Notes: generated from the letters alone by a model not told the origin. Positions 1-5,839 are shown, counted from the first letter of the stretch. The stretch: DNA of 11,099 bases from Hyphomicrobiaceae bacterium (GCA_021647535.1 JAKIUO010000097.1:1-11099); one strand, 5' to 3'. Program-made: numbers and translations.

Positions 1-1329
1 AAGCTGTCTTATATTGATGGCGTGGTTGATTATCGTCAGGCGGTTGTCGAAGCCAAACGACAGGGGGGGGCGACGACCAGAGTGGCGACGGCGCAGCTGC
101 CCATTGTACTGGGGCAAGAGCAGGCGCAAGGCATAGCGGATAGCTGGCTGCATGATGTGTGGAGTGGCCGTGAGAAGGCCGGTTTTGCGCTGCCGCCGTC
201 AAATCTGGCGCTGGAGCCTGGGGATGTGGTGCGGCTGGCGCTTGATACGCGCTCGATAGATCTGCGCATCTCGCAAACCACGACCGGTGAAGCGCGGATT
301 GTCGAAGCGCTCTCGTTGCAACCGCATATTTATAAAAGACCGGTGGCCCCGGTGCGCGCAGGCGTTTTAACCGGCAGCAAGATCTTTGGTCCCTCACTGG
401 CCCTGTTTCTGGACCTGCCATTGCTGCGCGGCGATGAAAATGCCGCAAATGGCTATGTGGCTGGTTATCAATCACCGTGGCCGGGCGCGGTCAGTTTTTA
501 TCGCTCGGCCACCGATAGTGGTTTCGGGCTGGTGGCCAGTGCGGCGCTTCCGGCGATCATCGGGGAAACCCTGAGTGCGCTGCAGGCTTCGTCACCTTCG
601 CGCTGGGATTGGGGCAGTTCACTTGAGGTGCTGCTTTACAGTGGCGAATTGCTGTCGAGCGATGAGGTTGATGTGCTGGGAGGCGCCAATTTGCTAGCCA
701 TTGAGCAGGCCAGCGGTGTCTGGGAGGTTTTGCAATTCCAGAGCGCTGAGCTGACGGGGGAGCGAACCTATCGCCTTCACGGTCTGTTGCGTGGTCAGGC
801 TGGAACCGAGCCGCATATCCTGGCGGACCTGCCGGTTGGGGCGCGGTTTGTCGTGCTTGATGACGCCATCGCGCCGGTCGAGCTGTCAGACGATGAAATT
901 GCGCTGGACTATAGCTGGAAAGTCGGACCGGCTTCTTATGATCTGGGGCATCGCTCTTTTCGCACCTATCAAAAAGCCTTTGCCGGATTGGGGAAAAAAC
1001 CGTTCGCCCCGGTGCATGTGCAGGCCAGTGCGCAGGTGGGCGGCGATATTGCGATTGGCTGGGTGCGGCGCACGCGGGCCGGGGGAGATAGCTGGGAGGC
1101 TGTTGAAGTGCCCTTGTCCGAAGAGGTGGAGGCCTATGAAGTCGATATTCTGGATGGCACCGGCAGTGTCAAGCGTACCTTGAGCAGCGCGCAGCCCTTC
1201 GTGAACTATGGCAGTGCCGAGCAGATTGCCGATTTTGGGGCCGTTCAAAGCAGTCTCTTTCTGGCGATTTATCAAATGAGCGCAAGATTTGGCAGAGGTC
1301 ACGCGGCGCGCGAGACGCTTTCTTTGTAA
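1..1329 (+). CDS. GTA-type baseplate/tail-tip ('megatron') protein, C-terminal part, 5' end outside the window
   Basis: The reading frame is open from base 1 to the TAA at 1327-1329, giving 442 residues; the true start lies upstream, and the GTG at 22 is not a credible start. The sequence resembles the C-terminal third of the large RcGTA tail-tip protein (Rcc01698 type, around 1300 residues in the family), which forms the receptor- and membrane-contacting end of the particle. Supporting motifs are YRLHGLLRGQAGTE near in-window residues 257-270, followed by an AGARFVVLD-like stretch (here GARFVVLDD), and near the end a GWVRRTRAGGDSWE segment followed by VEVPLSEE, typical of the Rcc01698 C-terminal domain. 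No signal peptide or membrane segment is visible in this part. A run of eight G (63-70) lies inside the frame. It is followed 17 bp later by a small membrane protein gene, probably in the same transcript. A tail gene of a related siphophage-like prophage is the main alternative. Confidence 0.8.
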   Translation, partial: KLSYIDGVVDYRQAVVEAKRQGGATTRVATAQLPIVLGQEQAQGIADSWLHDVWSGREKAGFALPPSNLALEPGDVVRLALDTRSIDLRISQTTTGEARIVEALSLQPHIYKRPVAPVRAGVLTGSKIFGPSLALFLDLPLLRGDENAANGYVAGYQSPWPGAVSFYRSATDSGFGLVASAALPAIIGETLSALQASSPSRWDWGSSLEVLLYSGELLSSDEVDVLGGANLLAIEQASGVWEVLQFQSAELTGERTYRLHGLLRGQAGTEPHILADLPVGARFVVLDDAIAPVELSDDEIALDYSWKVGPASYDLGHRSFRTYQKAFAGLGKKPFAPVHVQASAQVGGDIAIGWVRRTRAGGDSWEAVEVPLSEEVEAYEVDILDGTGSVKRTLSSAQPFVNYGSAEQIADFGAVQSSLFLAIYQMSARFGRGHAARETLSL

Positions 1330-1346
1330 AAACGCGAAAGGAAAAT

Positions 1347-1535
1347 ATGAGCACAATTTTACCATCGGCAAATCATGACGCCGTCATTGCTGGCGGCTTG
1401 ATTACCTCCCCCGCCTGGGCCAGCTGGCTGGCGCAGTTCAATACGGTGCTGACAACTGTTACGCTATTACTGGGGCTGGCACTTGGCACAACGAGGCTCT
1501 GGCAGGCTTATCGCGAGCGTACACAGCGTGAATAA
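1347..1535 (+). CDS. Small single-pass membrane protein linked to the GTA tail gene
   Basis: This 62-residue protein starts at an ATG preceded by AAAGGA (1337-1342), a good ribosome binding site 4 bases upstream. The gene follows the tail gene by only 17 bp, so the two are probably co-transcribed. Residues 1-28 are mixed and include two Trp. Residues about 29-47 (LAQFNTVLTTVTLLLGLALG) form one hydrophobic segment, and the tail RLWQAYRERTQRE is charged and would sit in the cytoplasm. I do not recognise a named family. By size, topology and position next to a tail gene and an endolysin it could be a small holin, a pinholin or an accessory lysis protein; this is inference from context. The regular start and spacing make it very likely a real gene. 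Confidence 0.65.
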   Translation: MSTILPSANHDAVIAGGLITSPAWASWLAQFNTVLTTVTLLLGLALGTTRLWQAYRERTQRE

Positions 1536-1624
1536 ACTTCGCTGTGTAAGCGGGATATTGCTCAAACCCACCCTCTTCTGAAATTCAAAAAGAAGGGGGT
1601 TTGGGTGTCAGGGCTTGGTTGGTT

Positions 1625-1810
1625 GCCATTCAATTCTGGCTCAAACTCGCTGCGCGACGGGGCCAGCCCCGAACCCCACTGGAGGGATTCCCTCCAGACC
1701 TCCCATTTTTCTATCAGAAAGTTAAAAAAGCAGGGTTCGGGGATGCTTTCCCCGAATGGGTATGGGCGATAGCCCATTCGCGTAGCGAGTTTGAGCCAAA
1801 ATTGAATGGC
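1625..1810. repeat. MITE-like nested palindromic element, 186 bp
   Basis: The outer arms 1625-1657 and 1778-1810 are inverted copies matching at 31 of 33 positions, starting GCCATTCAATT. Inside them is a perfect 10-bp inverted pair, CCCCGAACCC (1667-1676) and GGGTTCGGGG (1733-1742). Small hairpins are nested further in: CTGGAGGG-ATT-CCCTCCAG (1679-1697), CGGGGA...TCCCCG (1738-1754) and ATGGGC-GATA-GCCCAT (1762-1777). No target-site duplication is obvious. The size, lack of coding content and long terminal inverted arms fit a miniature inverted-repeat element or a rhizobial-type palindromic intergenic repeat. Whether it occurs elsewhere in the genome cannot be seen here. Confidence 0.75.
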
Positions 1811-1867
1811 TCTGGGACTTGTCCCACTCGCGCAGCGCGCACTGCCCCGCATTTTCACCCCCGCTCC

Positions 1868-1893
1868 AAAGCTGCCCTCCGGCGGCTTTTTTT
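1868..1893 (+). terminator. Intrinsic-terminator-like hairpin immediately upstream of the endolysin gene
   Basis: The stem pairs AAAGC-T-GCC (1868-1876) with GGC-G-GCTTT (1881-1889), with one T-G pair, a CTCC loop and a run of seven T (1887-1893). It ends only 13 bp before the ATG at 1907 and just before the GAGGA ribosome binding site (1896-1900). It is therefore either the terminator of the phage tail transcript or a regulatory hairpin in the endolysin leader. Confidence 0.65.
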
Positions 1894-1906
1894 ATGAGGA
1901 CTTTTC

Positions 1907-2965
1907 ATGCAACAGCCTTTTTCGCTGACATATGAAGATTTGCGCCGGTTTTGCCCGCGTGGCAAGCGCGATATTTTGAAGGGTCTGGCCCAACATTCGT
2001 CACTTCTCGTTGAATATGGACTGAGCCGAAACGAGCTGCGTTTATGCCATTTTCTGGCGCAGGCGGCGCATGAAACGGCTGGCTTTCGCACGCTGGTTGA
2101 ATATGGCAGCACGGGTTATTTCCGCCGCCGCTATGGCCACCGGCGCGATCTTGGCAATCGGGGCCGGCTGGATGGCTCGCGCTATAGGGGGCGTGGTATT
2201 TTTCAATTGACGGGTCGTGCTAATTATCGGCGATATGGAACATTTATTGAGATTGATTTGGAGAAATCGCCACACCTGGCTGCAAAGATTGAGGTCTCTT
2301 TACGTATTGCTTGCGAATACTGGAAAAGAAATAATCTTAATAAATATGCCGATCTCAATGATATTCGCACCATTACGAGACGCATAAATGGTGGTTTTAA
2401 TGGATTGGACGAGCGGCGTCGCTATATGAAACGGGCGCTTTTGGTCTGGTCCAAAGGTGCTGCCACCATCGCTGCCAAGCCGTTGCCCCGTCTCTTCTTG
2501 CGCGCCGGCGCGCGTGGACCTCGTGTCATGCGTTTGCAACATAATTTGCGCTCTCTTGGCTTTTTTATCGTCATTGATGGCATTTTTGGCCCCCGGACGA
2601 GAGCTGCAATGAAGCGTTTTCAGCGCAAATATGGCCTGTTGCGCGATGGCATATATGGGCCACGCAGCAAAAAAATGATGGCTCGAAAAATTGCCACTTC
2701 TCGTAAATCACCTTCCCCAACCTCTAAGGAGACGACAATGAAACGATGGAAAAACTATCTTCAAAGCCGCACGATCTGGGCCAACCTTGTTGGTTTTACG
2801 GCTCTGGGGCTGAATGTGCTTGGTTTTAACGGTATTAGTCCCGAGGAGCAATCGCAGCTGGTCGGACATTTGCTCAATCTTGTGCAGGCCGGTGGATTTA
2901 TCGCCGCCGTTCTTTTTCGGGCGATTGCGCGCGAACGGCTCGGGCCACGTTTGTTCTCGAAGTAG
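1907..2965 (+). CDS. Endolysin: GH19 lysozyme-like domain, peptidoglycan-binding domain and holin-like C-terminal tail
   Basis: This 352-residue protein probably cleaves the peptidoglycan glycan backbone during phage or GTA release. Residues 1-180 form a GH19 (chitinase-like) domain. It shows AHETAGF with presumed catalytic Glu56, a second acidic candidate Glu65, the family signature YRGRGIFQLTGRANYRRYG (93-111) and INGGFNG (160-166). Residues about 196-260 form a peptidoglycan-binding type 1 domain (LRAGARGPRVMRLQ, IDGIFGPRTRAAMKRFQ). A linker rich in Ser, Pro and Lys leads to residues 278-352, which resemble a stand-alone small holin with two hydrophobic stretches (IWANLVGFTALGLNVLGF and GGFIAAVLF). 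The ATG at 1907 has GAGGA 6 bases upstream. There is no N-terminal signal peptide, so export would need a holin. The fused tail is the odd feature; such tails are usually separate genes. Confidence 0.88.
   Translation: MQQPFSLTYEDLRRFCPRGKRDILKGLAQHSSLLVEYGLSRNELRLCHFLAQAAHETAGFRTLVEYGSTGYFRRRYGHRRDLGNRGRLDGSRYRGRGIFQLTGRANYRRYGTFIEIDLEKSPHLAAKIEVSLRIACEYWKRNNLNKYADLNDIRTITRRINGGFNGLDERRRYMKRALLVWSKGAATIAAKPLPRLFLRAGARGPRVMRLQHNLRSLGFFIVIDGIFGPRTRAAMKRFQRKYGLLRDGIYGPRSKKMMARKIATSRKSPSPTSKETTMKRWKNYLQSRTIWANLVGFTALGLNVLGFNGISPEEQSQLVGHLLNLVQAGGFIAAVLFRAIARERLGPRLFSK
2726..2740 (+). promoter_or_regulatory. Strong internal ribosome binding site
   Basis: AAGGAG, a 6-base spacer ACGACA and ATG lie in frame within codons 274-278 of the endolysin. 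A hexamer fully complementary to the 16S anti-Shine-Dalgarno sequence at ideal spacing, exactly at the junction between the peptidoglycan-binding domain and the membrane tail, is unlikely to be accidental. Confidence 0.65.
2738..2965 (+). CDS. Probable internal-start holin (75 residues), in frame inside the endolysin gene
   Basis: Inside the endolysin frame, AAGGAG (2726-2731) stands 6 bases before an ATG at 2738, a near-ideal ribosome binding site and spacing, better than the one of the full-length gene. Translation from it would give a 75-residue protein beginning MKRWKNYLQSRTIWANLVGF. It has a short amphipathic basic N-terminus, two hydrophobic segments separated by GISPEEQSQ, and a basic C-terminus, resembling small phage holins that follow endolysin genes. 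Seen: the internal site and the topology. Inferred: that it is used and makes a holin. The alternative is a recent loss of a stop codon that joined two genes, with the site as a relic. Confidence 0.6.
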   Translation: MKRWKNYLQSRTIWANLVGFTALGLNVLGFNGISPEEQSQLVGHLLNLVQAGGFIAAVLFRAIARERLGPRLFSK

Positions 2966-2998
2966 CAGGCCGTCGGGCAAATAGATGCTTTTTAGCCT

Positions 2999-3033
2999 GG
3001 AGAGGACTAAGGAAGACTTCCTTTGTTCTCTCC
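2999..3033. repeat. Near-perfect 17-bp inverted repeat (hairpin) after the endolysin gene
   Basis: The arm at 2999-3015 (GGAGAGGACTAAGGAAG) pairs with 3017-3033 (CTTCCTTTGTTCTCTCC) at 15 of 17 positions around a single central A. No T-run follows on the + strand, so it is not a classical terminator. It could stabilise the 3' end of the endolysin mRNA or be a protein-binding palindrome. Confidence 0.6.
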
Positions 3034-3232
3034 ACTTGTCCGACTTGGGGGGTGGATAAGGCATTTTGGGCGAGCATGTGGATGATTTTTTTCTTAGACC
3101 ATCTGCCACAGGGCGAGAAGTTGTTGAAGTCTATTAAATAGGGCTTTTTCAGAGGGGCTGGCTCCTCTTGTAATGAGCCACAATTCTACAGTCCATTCAA
3201 AAAGATAATGTTAAATACAATCATTAGGTGTG

Positions 3233-3260
3233 TTGATATTTGTATAGTGAATCGTATCTA
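3233..3260 (+). promoter_or_regulatory. Candidate sigma-70-type promoter
   Basis: TTGATA (3233-3238) and TATCTA (3255-3260) are separated by 16 bp in an A+T-rich region. This would start transcription near 3266, ahead of the lytic transglycosylase. The match is by eye only, and alphaproteobacterial promoters are poorly conserved. Confidence 0.3.
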
Positions 3261-3362
3261 ACAATTAAAACGTGAATAACATGAAGTAATGCGACAAAAC
3301 GACGTTATCCAGCGCAAAGTAAATAAAAACGCTTGGAGTCTCAAATAATCCCATGCTAAAAG

Positions 3363-3388
3363 CCCGCCAACCAAGCGGGGTTGTTTTT
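3363..3388 (+). terminator. Short terminator-like hairpin in the transglycosylase leader
   Basis: CCCGC (3363-3367) pairs with GCGGG (3375-3379) around a 7-base loop. It is preceded by AAAAG and followed by GTTGTTTTT. A 5-bp GC-only stem with a T-rich tail is a modest terminator. It could end a short RNA from the 3233-3260 promoter or act as an attenuator. Confidence 0.4.
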
Positions 3389-3509
3389 CTATGAACATCT
3401 GGTTCCTAAGATTTGCCGGTTAACAAGACCTCGTGGTGAAGGATTTTTCCTTCAGGCAAGAGCTGGCGAGCGGTTCATAGAAGCAAATGAAAAAGCAGGG
3501 AAAAGAAGA

Positions 3510-4283
3510 ATGGTTAGAAAGTTAGTAAGGTGTAAATGGTTGGGCGCGTTCGCCTTTGCCATGTTTGCGGGGCTTTTAAGCTCGCAGGCTGCCGTCGCAT
3601 CGGTGACGACGCCAAGAGAGGCAATCAGTTTTAAGAAATATAATTATTTTCCTAACGCCAAGCCTGCCAGGGTGAGGAAATATTCTTCCAGGAAAAAATA
3701 CAGAGCCAAAAAGTCCTACAGAGCGAAATCTACTCGCAAGAGAGTTTCCAGGGTCAAAAGGCAAGCGCGCAAAAGAACTTTCAAACGGAAAGTTGCTCGC
3801 AGATCCATCAAAAAACGCAGATCAAGTAAAGCGCGTAGATTTGTGAAAAGAAGGGTTGTGAAAAGAAGGGTTGCGCGTCGCTCGAACCGTAATAAATCCA
3901 GGGGACGTCGCACCGGGTCTTTGATGGCTACTTTGAGAAGCGTCACACCAAAAGGTCTGCCTGTACGTCTGGCTGCTGCTGTTGTTACCATTGAAAGCGG
4001 CTGGCGTGTGAATGCCAGAGGTTCTTCTGGTGAGCGTGGTCTGATGCAGCTTATGCCGGCAACTGCCCGCATGATGGGGGCAAGAGGCAATCTGTATAAC
4101 CCTCGTACCAATATGCGTGCTGGTACAAAATATCTGCACTGGTGCTATCGTCGTGCCAAACGCAATGTTGCTGCAACTATTGGTTGTTATAATCGTGGTC
4201 CTGGCAAAATGTGGTCCTGGAGCAAGAACAGCATTACCCGTCGTTATGTCAGCAAAGTACGTAGGTATATGCGTCGCGGTTAA
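3510..4283 (+). CDS. Secreted lytic transglycosylase (SLT/GH23) with a highly basic linker
   Basis: Starting at the ATG at 3510 (AGGGA about 8 bases upstream), the product has 257 residues. Residues 1-30 form a signal peptide (basic start, hydrophobic core, AVA cleavage site). Residues about 51-137 are a linker with 46 Lys or Arg in 87 positions and no Asp or Glu. Residues about 138-257 form an SLT (GH23) domain: IESGW with catalytic Glu162, GERGLMQLMPATA (174-186), N-MRAGTKYL, and GCYNRGPG near 225-232. It should cleave peptidoglycan glycan strands in the periplasm to form anhydromuropeptides. A 15-bp tandem duplication (3843-3872) encodes a VKRRV-VKRRV repeat in the linker, suggesting growth by slippage. 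The upstream in-frame TTG at 3381 is rejected as a start. The gene is flanked by its own terminator. The basic linker might hold it on anionic envelope polymers; that is inference. Confidence 0.85.
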   Translation: MVRKLVRCKWLGAFAFAMFAGLLSSQAAVASVTTPREAISFKKYNYFPNAKPARVRKYSSRKKYRAKKSYRAKSTRKRVSRVKRQARKRTFKRKVARRSIKKRRSSKARRFVKRRVVKRRVARRSNRNKSRGRRTGSLMATLRSVTPKGLPVRLAAAVVTIESGWRVNARGSSGERGLMQLMPATARMMGARGNLYNPRTNMRAGTKYLHWCYRRAKRNVAATIGCYNRGPGKMWSWSKNSITRRYVSKVRRYMRRG

Positions 4284-4310
4284 GCCTCGTTTCAAACTTA
4301 TGAACAAGAT

Positions 4311-4344
4311 AACCCGCTCCTTATACTGAGGAGCGGGTTTTTTT
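4311..4344 (+). terminator. Intrinsic terminator of the lytic transglycosylase gene
   Basis: AACCCGCTCC (4311-4320) and GGAGCGGGTT (4330-4339) form a perfect 10-bp stem with a 9-base loop and a run of seven T (4338-4344), 27 bp after the stop codon. Confidence 0.93.
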
Positions 4345-4400
4345 CTTATTGAACAAAGATTTCTATGCTATTTTTAAACTTGTTTGTTATCAACTAAAAC

Positions 4401-4441
4401 GGTTCATGTCAGGTTCATAATCGTTGCGCTAATGTGATAAA
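4401..4441 (+). promoter_or_regulatory. PhoP-box-like direct repeat with candidate promoter
   Basis: GGTTCA (4401-4406), TGTCA, GGTTCA (4412-4417) is a perfect hexamer direct repeat with 11-bp period; counting the following T it is seven bases repeated. OmpR/PhoP-family regulators bind such head-to-tail half-sites one helical turn apart (enterobacterial PhoP uses GTTTA-type halves with 5 bp between). TTCATA (4414-4419) and GATAAA (4436-4441, preceded by TGT) with 16 bp between could be the promoter. Its place upstream of an operon encoding an OmpR-family regulator suggests autoregulation. Confidence 0.55.
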
Positions 4442-4614
4442 CAAGTGGAGAGTTGTCTCATTTGTCCGCTCTTTAAATTCGTCCATTTTGAGCAATATTT
4501 AATACTTTTTGCTTTAGTGAATATTACGGTTGTGAATGTGTTTTAAAAACAATTATCAAGCCCTGTTTTGCTTCAATCTGGAAGCGGGATCATCCTTGAA
4601 AGGGATAGCTCGGA

Positions 4615-5025
4615 ATGTGGAAACAACCCTCGATAAAGCCTCTGCTGCTGGTCGTTTTTGCCCTTGTTCTGCTGCCAGCCGAAGGGGCTTTTGCGGCCTG
4701 TATCAAATGGTCAAATGCCCCTGCTGTCATTGCAAAAAACAAGCTCTTAAAGCCCGGTGATGTGCGCCGTCGTGCGATCAAACGTGGTGGCGAAGTCGTT
4801 AGTATAAATCTGTGCAAAAGGGGGCGCAGTTATGTCTATCGTCTGACTGTAATTGGTAATAAAAAGCGTGTGCGCGATATTGTTATAAATGCGCGCAGCG
4901 GCAGTCGGGTTTCTGGCAAAAGCAGCGGTCGAAAAAAGAGCCGAAAATCGGGCTCGAAACTTGAAAATCGCATTATCAACAGGGTGAAGCGCAATCTGCG
5001 ACGCTACGGCATTAAATACTATTAA
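4615..5025 (+). CDS. Secreted PepSY-like protein with basic tail, upstream of a two-component pair
   Basis: The 136-residue product starts at the ATG at 4615, with AAGGGA (4600-4605) 9 bases upstream. Residues 1-27 are a signal peptide (LLLVVFALVLLPAEGAFA). The mature part has Cys29 and Cys67, which could form a disulfide. Around residues 54-95 a GGEVVSINLCKRG segment is followed by YVYRLTVIGNKKRVRDIVINARSG, the pattern of a PepSY-type fold. Residues 97-136 are strongly basic (15 Lys/Arg, one Glu). It precedes a response regulator and kinase gene by 136 bp with no terminator between, so co-transcription is likely. In Sinorhizobium meliloti the small periplasmic protein FeuN is encoded beside feuPQ and modulates FeuQ; by location, length class and operon partner this protein may play that part, but I cannot show it is an orthologue. 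Confidence 0.72.
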   Translation: MWKQPSIKPLLLVVFALVLLPAEGAFAACIKWSNAPAVIAKNKLLKPGDVRRRAIKRGGEVVSINLCKRGRSYVYRLTVIGNKKRVRDIVINARSGSRVSGKSSGRKKSRKSGSKLENRIINRVKRNLRRYGIKYY

Positions 5026-5161
5026 GGTTTGCCGTTTGGGAAGTTTTGAATAGCCGTTTTGCAGTCTTGTTTTGATGTGTTGCTTGGCAGCGCGCCGGTG
5101 ATCATATACCCTTGTTCTTATAATATCGAAACAAAGAGATTTAAAACAGGGAAATGGAACG

Positions 5162-5839
5162 GTGCGTTTACTTGTTGTAGAAGATGAACCTGACCTCAAT
5201 CGTCAGCTTGTCGAGGCGCTGGTTGATGCGGGTTATGCCGTTGATAAGGCGCTGGATGGAGAAGAAGGGCATTTTCTGGGTGATACAGAGCCCTATGATG
5301 CCGTTGTTCTGGATTTAGGGCTGCCGCGCATGGATGGCATAAGCGTGCTTGAGCAATGGCGGCGCAATCATCGCGACATGCCGGTGCTGATTTTGACAGC
5401 ACGTGATCGCTGGAGTGATAAAGTCGCTGGAATGGATGCCGGAGCGGATGACTATGTTGCCAAGCCCTTTCATATGGAGGAAGTTCTGGCCCGTCTTCGT
5501 GCCTTGTTGCGTCGTAGTGCGGGCCATGCCAGCAGCGAAATCGAAGTTGGCCCTTTACGCCTTGATACCAAAGCTTCCCGCGTCACGCTTGATGGCGGTG
5601 CGGTCAAGCTGACCTCTCATGAGTTTCGCCTGCTATCCTATCTTGTGCATCATTGTGGACGTGTTGTCTCGCGCACCGAGCTTATTGAGCATCTCTATGA
5701 TCAGGATTTTGACCGCGATTCCAATACGGTTGAGGTCTTTATCGGCCGTTTGCGCAAGAAATTGCCCCAGGGTATGATCAAAACAGTGCGTGGCCTTGGC
5801 TATTGCCTTACCGAGCCGGATGGCGATGGCAGTAAGTGA
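5162..5839 (+). CDS. feuP: OmpR/PhoP-family response regulator, FeuP-like
   Basis: The 225-residue protein starts at a GTG at 5162 with AGGGA (5148-5152) upstream; the frame begins directly with the receiver strand MRLLVVEDEP. The receiver domain (1-120) shows the acidic pair Glu7/Asp8, phosphoacceptor Asp51 in VVLDLGLP, Thr79 in LTARDRWSDKVAGMDAGADD, and Lys101 in KPFHMEEVLARLRALLRR. The winged-helix DNA-binding domain (about 126-217) includes LTSHEFRLLSYL, SRTELIEHLYDQDFDRDSN, the recognition-helix region TVEVFIGRLRKKL and the wing TVRGLGY. It should be phosphorylated by the kinase encoded next to it, whose gene overlaps its stop codon. The segments cited match rhizobial FeuP as I know it; FeuP controls cyclic glucan export genes in S. 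meliloti. PhoP-like is the safe family name. It probably binds the GGTTCA direct repeat upstream of the operon. Confidence 0.85.
   Translation: MRLLVVEDEPDLNRQLVEALVDAGYAVDKALDGEEGHFLGDTEPYDAVVLDLGLPRMDGISVLEQWRRNHRDMPVLILTARDRWSDKVAGMDAGADDYVAKPFHMEEVLARLRALLRRSAGHASSEIEVGPLRLDTKASRVTLDGGAVKLTSHEFRLLSYLVHHCGRVVSRTELIEHLYDQDFDRDSNTVEVFIGRLRKKLPQGMIKTVRGLGYCLTEPDGDGSK

Larger units (their letters stand above)
1536..1906. other. 371-bp gene-free stretch with palindromic element and terminator-like hairpin
   Basis: No convincing gene is present. Open frames of 98 codons exist on both strands, but they run through the palindromic element and have no ribosome binding site. A weak imperfect hairpin near 1564-1605 (CAAACCC...CTTCT against AGAAGGGGGTTTG) may end the upstream phage transcript. 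The listed palindromic element (1625-1810) and the terminator-like hairpin (1868-1893) occupy most of the rest. Confidence 0.8.
2966..3509. other. 544-bp gene-free, A+T-rich stretch
   Basis: No gene is supported. It holds a 17-bp hairpin (2999-3033), an A+T-rich area (about 3180-3350) with a promoter-like pair and a terminator-like hairpin near 3363-3388. An open frame joins the downstream transglycosylase from a TTG at 3381, but that extension overlaps the hairpin, lacks a ribosome binding site and precedes a clear signal peptide, so it is treated as leader. Confidence 0.7.
4284..4614. other. 331-bp intergenic region: terminator plus promoter/operator region of the signalling operon
   Basis: After the terminator at 4311-4344 the sequence is A+T-rich. 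It contains the GGTTCA direct repeat (4401-4417) with a possible -10 box, then about 170 bp of leader before the PepSY-protein gene. I see no small gene or RNA gene in the leader. Confidence 0.7.

Noticed and set aside
1562..1897. Two 98-codon open frames on opposite strands
   Set aside because: Both run through the palindromic element, mirror each other because of its symmetry, and lack ribosome binding sites.
3028..3039. 12-base segment CTCTCCACTTGT whose reverse complement recurs at 4441-4452
   Set aside because: A shared 12-mer is expected by chance in a window of this size, and the flanks do not match.
3472..3480. GGTTCATAG, resembling one half of the direct repeat at 4401-4417
   Set aside because: No second half-site 11 bp up- or downstream, and it lies close to the transglycosylase start; a single hexamer is expected by chance.
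3381..3509. 43-codon N-terminal extension of the lytic transglycosylase from a TTG
   Set aside because: It begins inside a terminator-like hairpin, has no ribosome binding site and would bury a clear signal peptide that starts at the ATG at 3510.
3487..3525. 12-codon frame (ATG AAA AAG ...) overlapping the start of the transglycosylase gene, a possible leader peptide
   Set aside because: No convincing ribosome binding site of its own and no attenuator-like codon bias; probably chance.
5119..5124. TATAAT as a promoter for the response regulator gene alone
   Set aside because: No acceptable -35 box at 16-18 bp; the gene is more simply read from the upstream PepSY-protein promoter.
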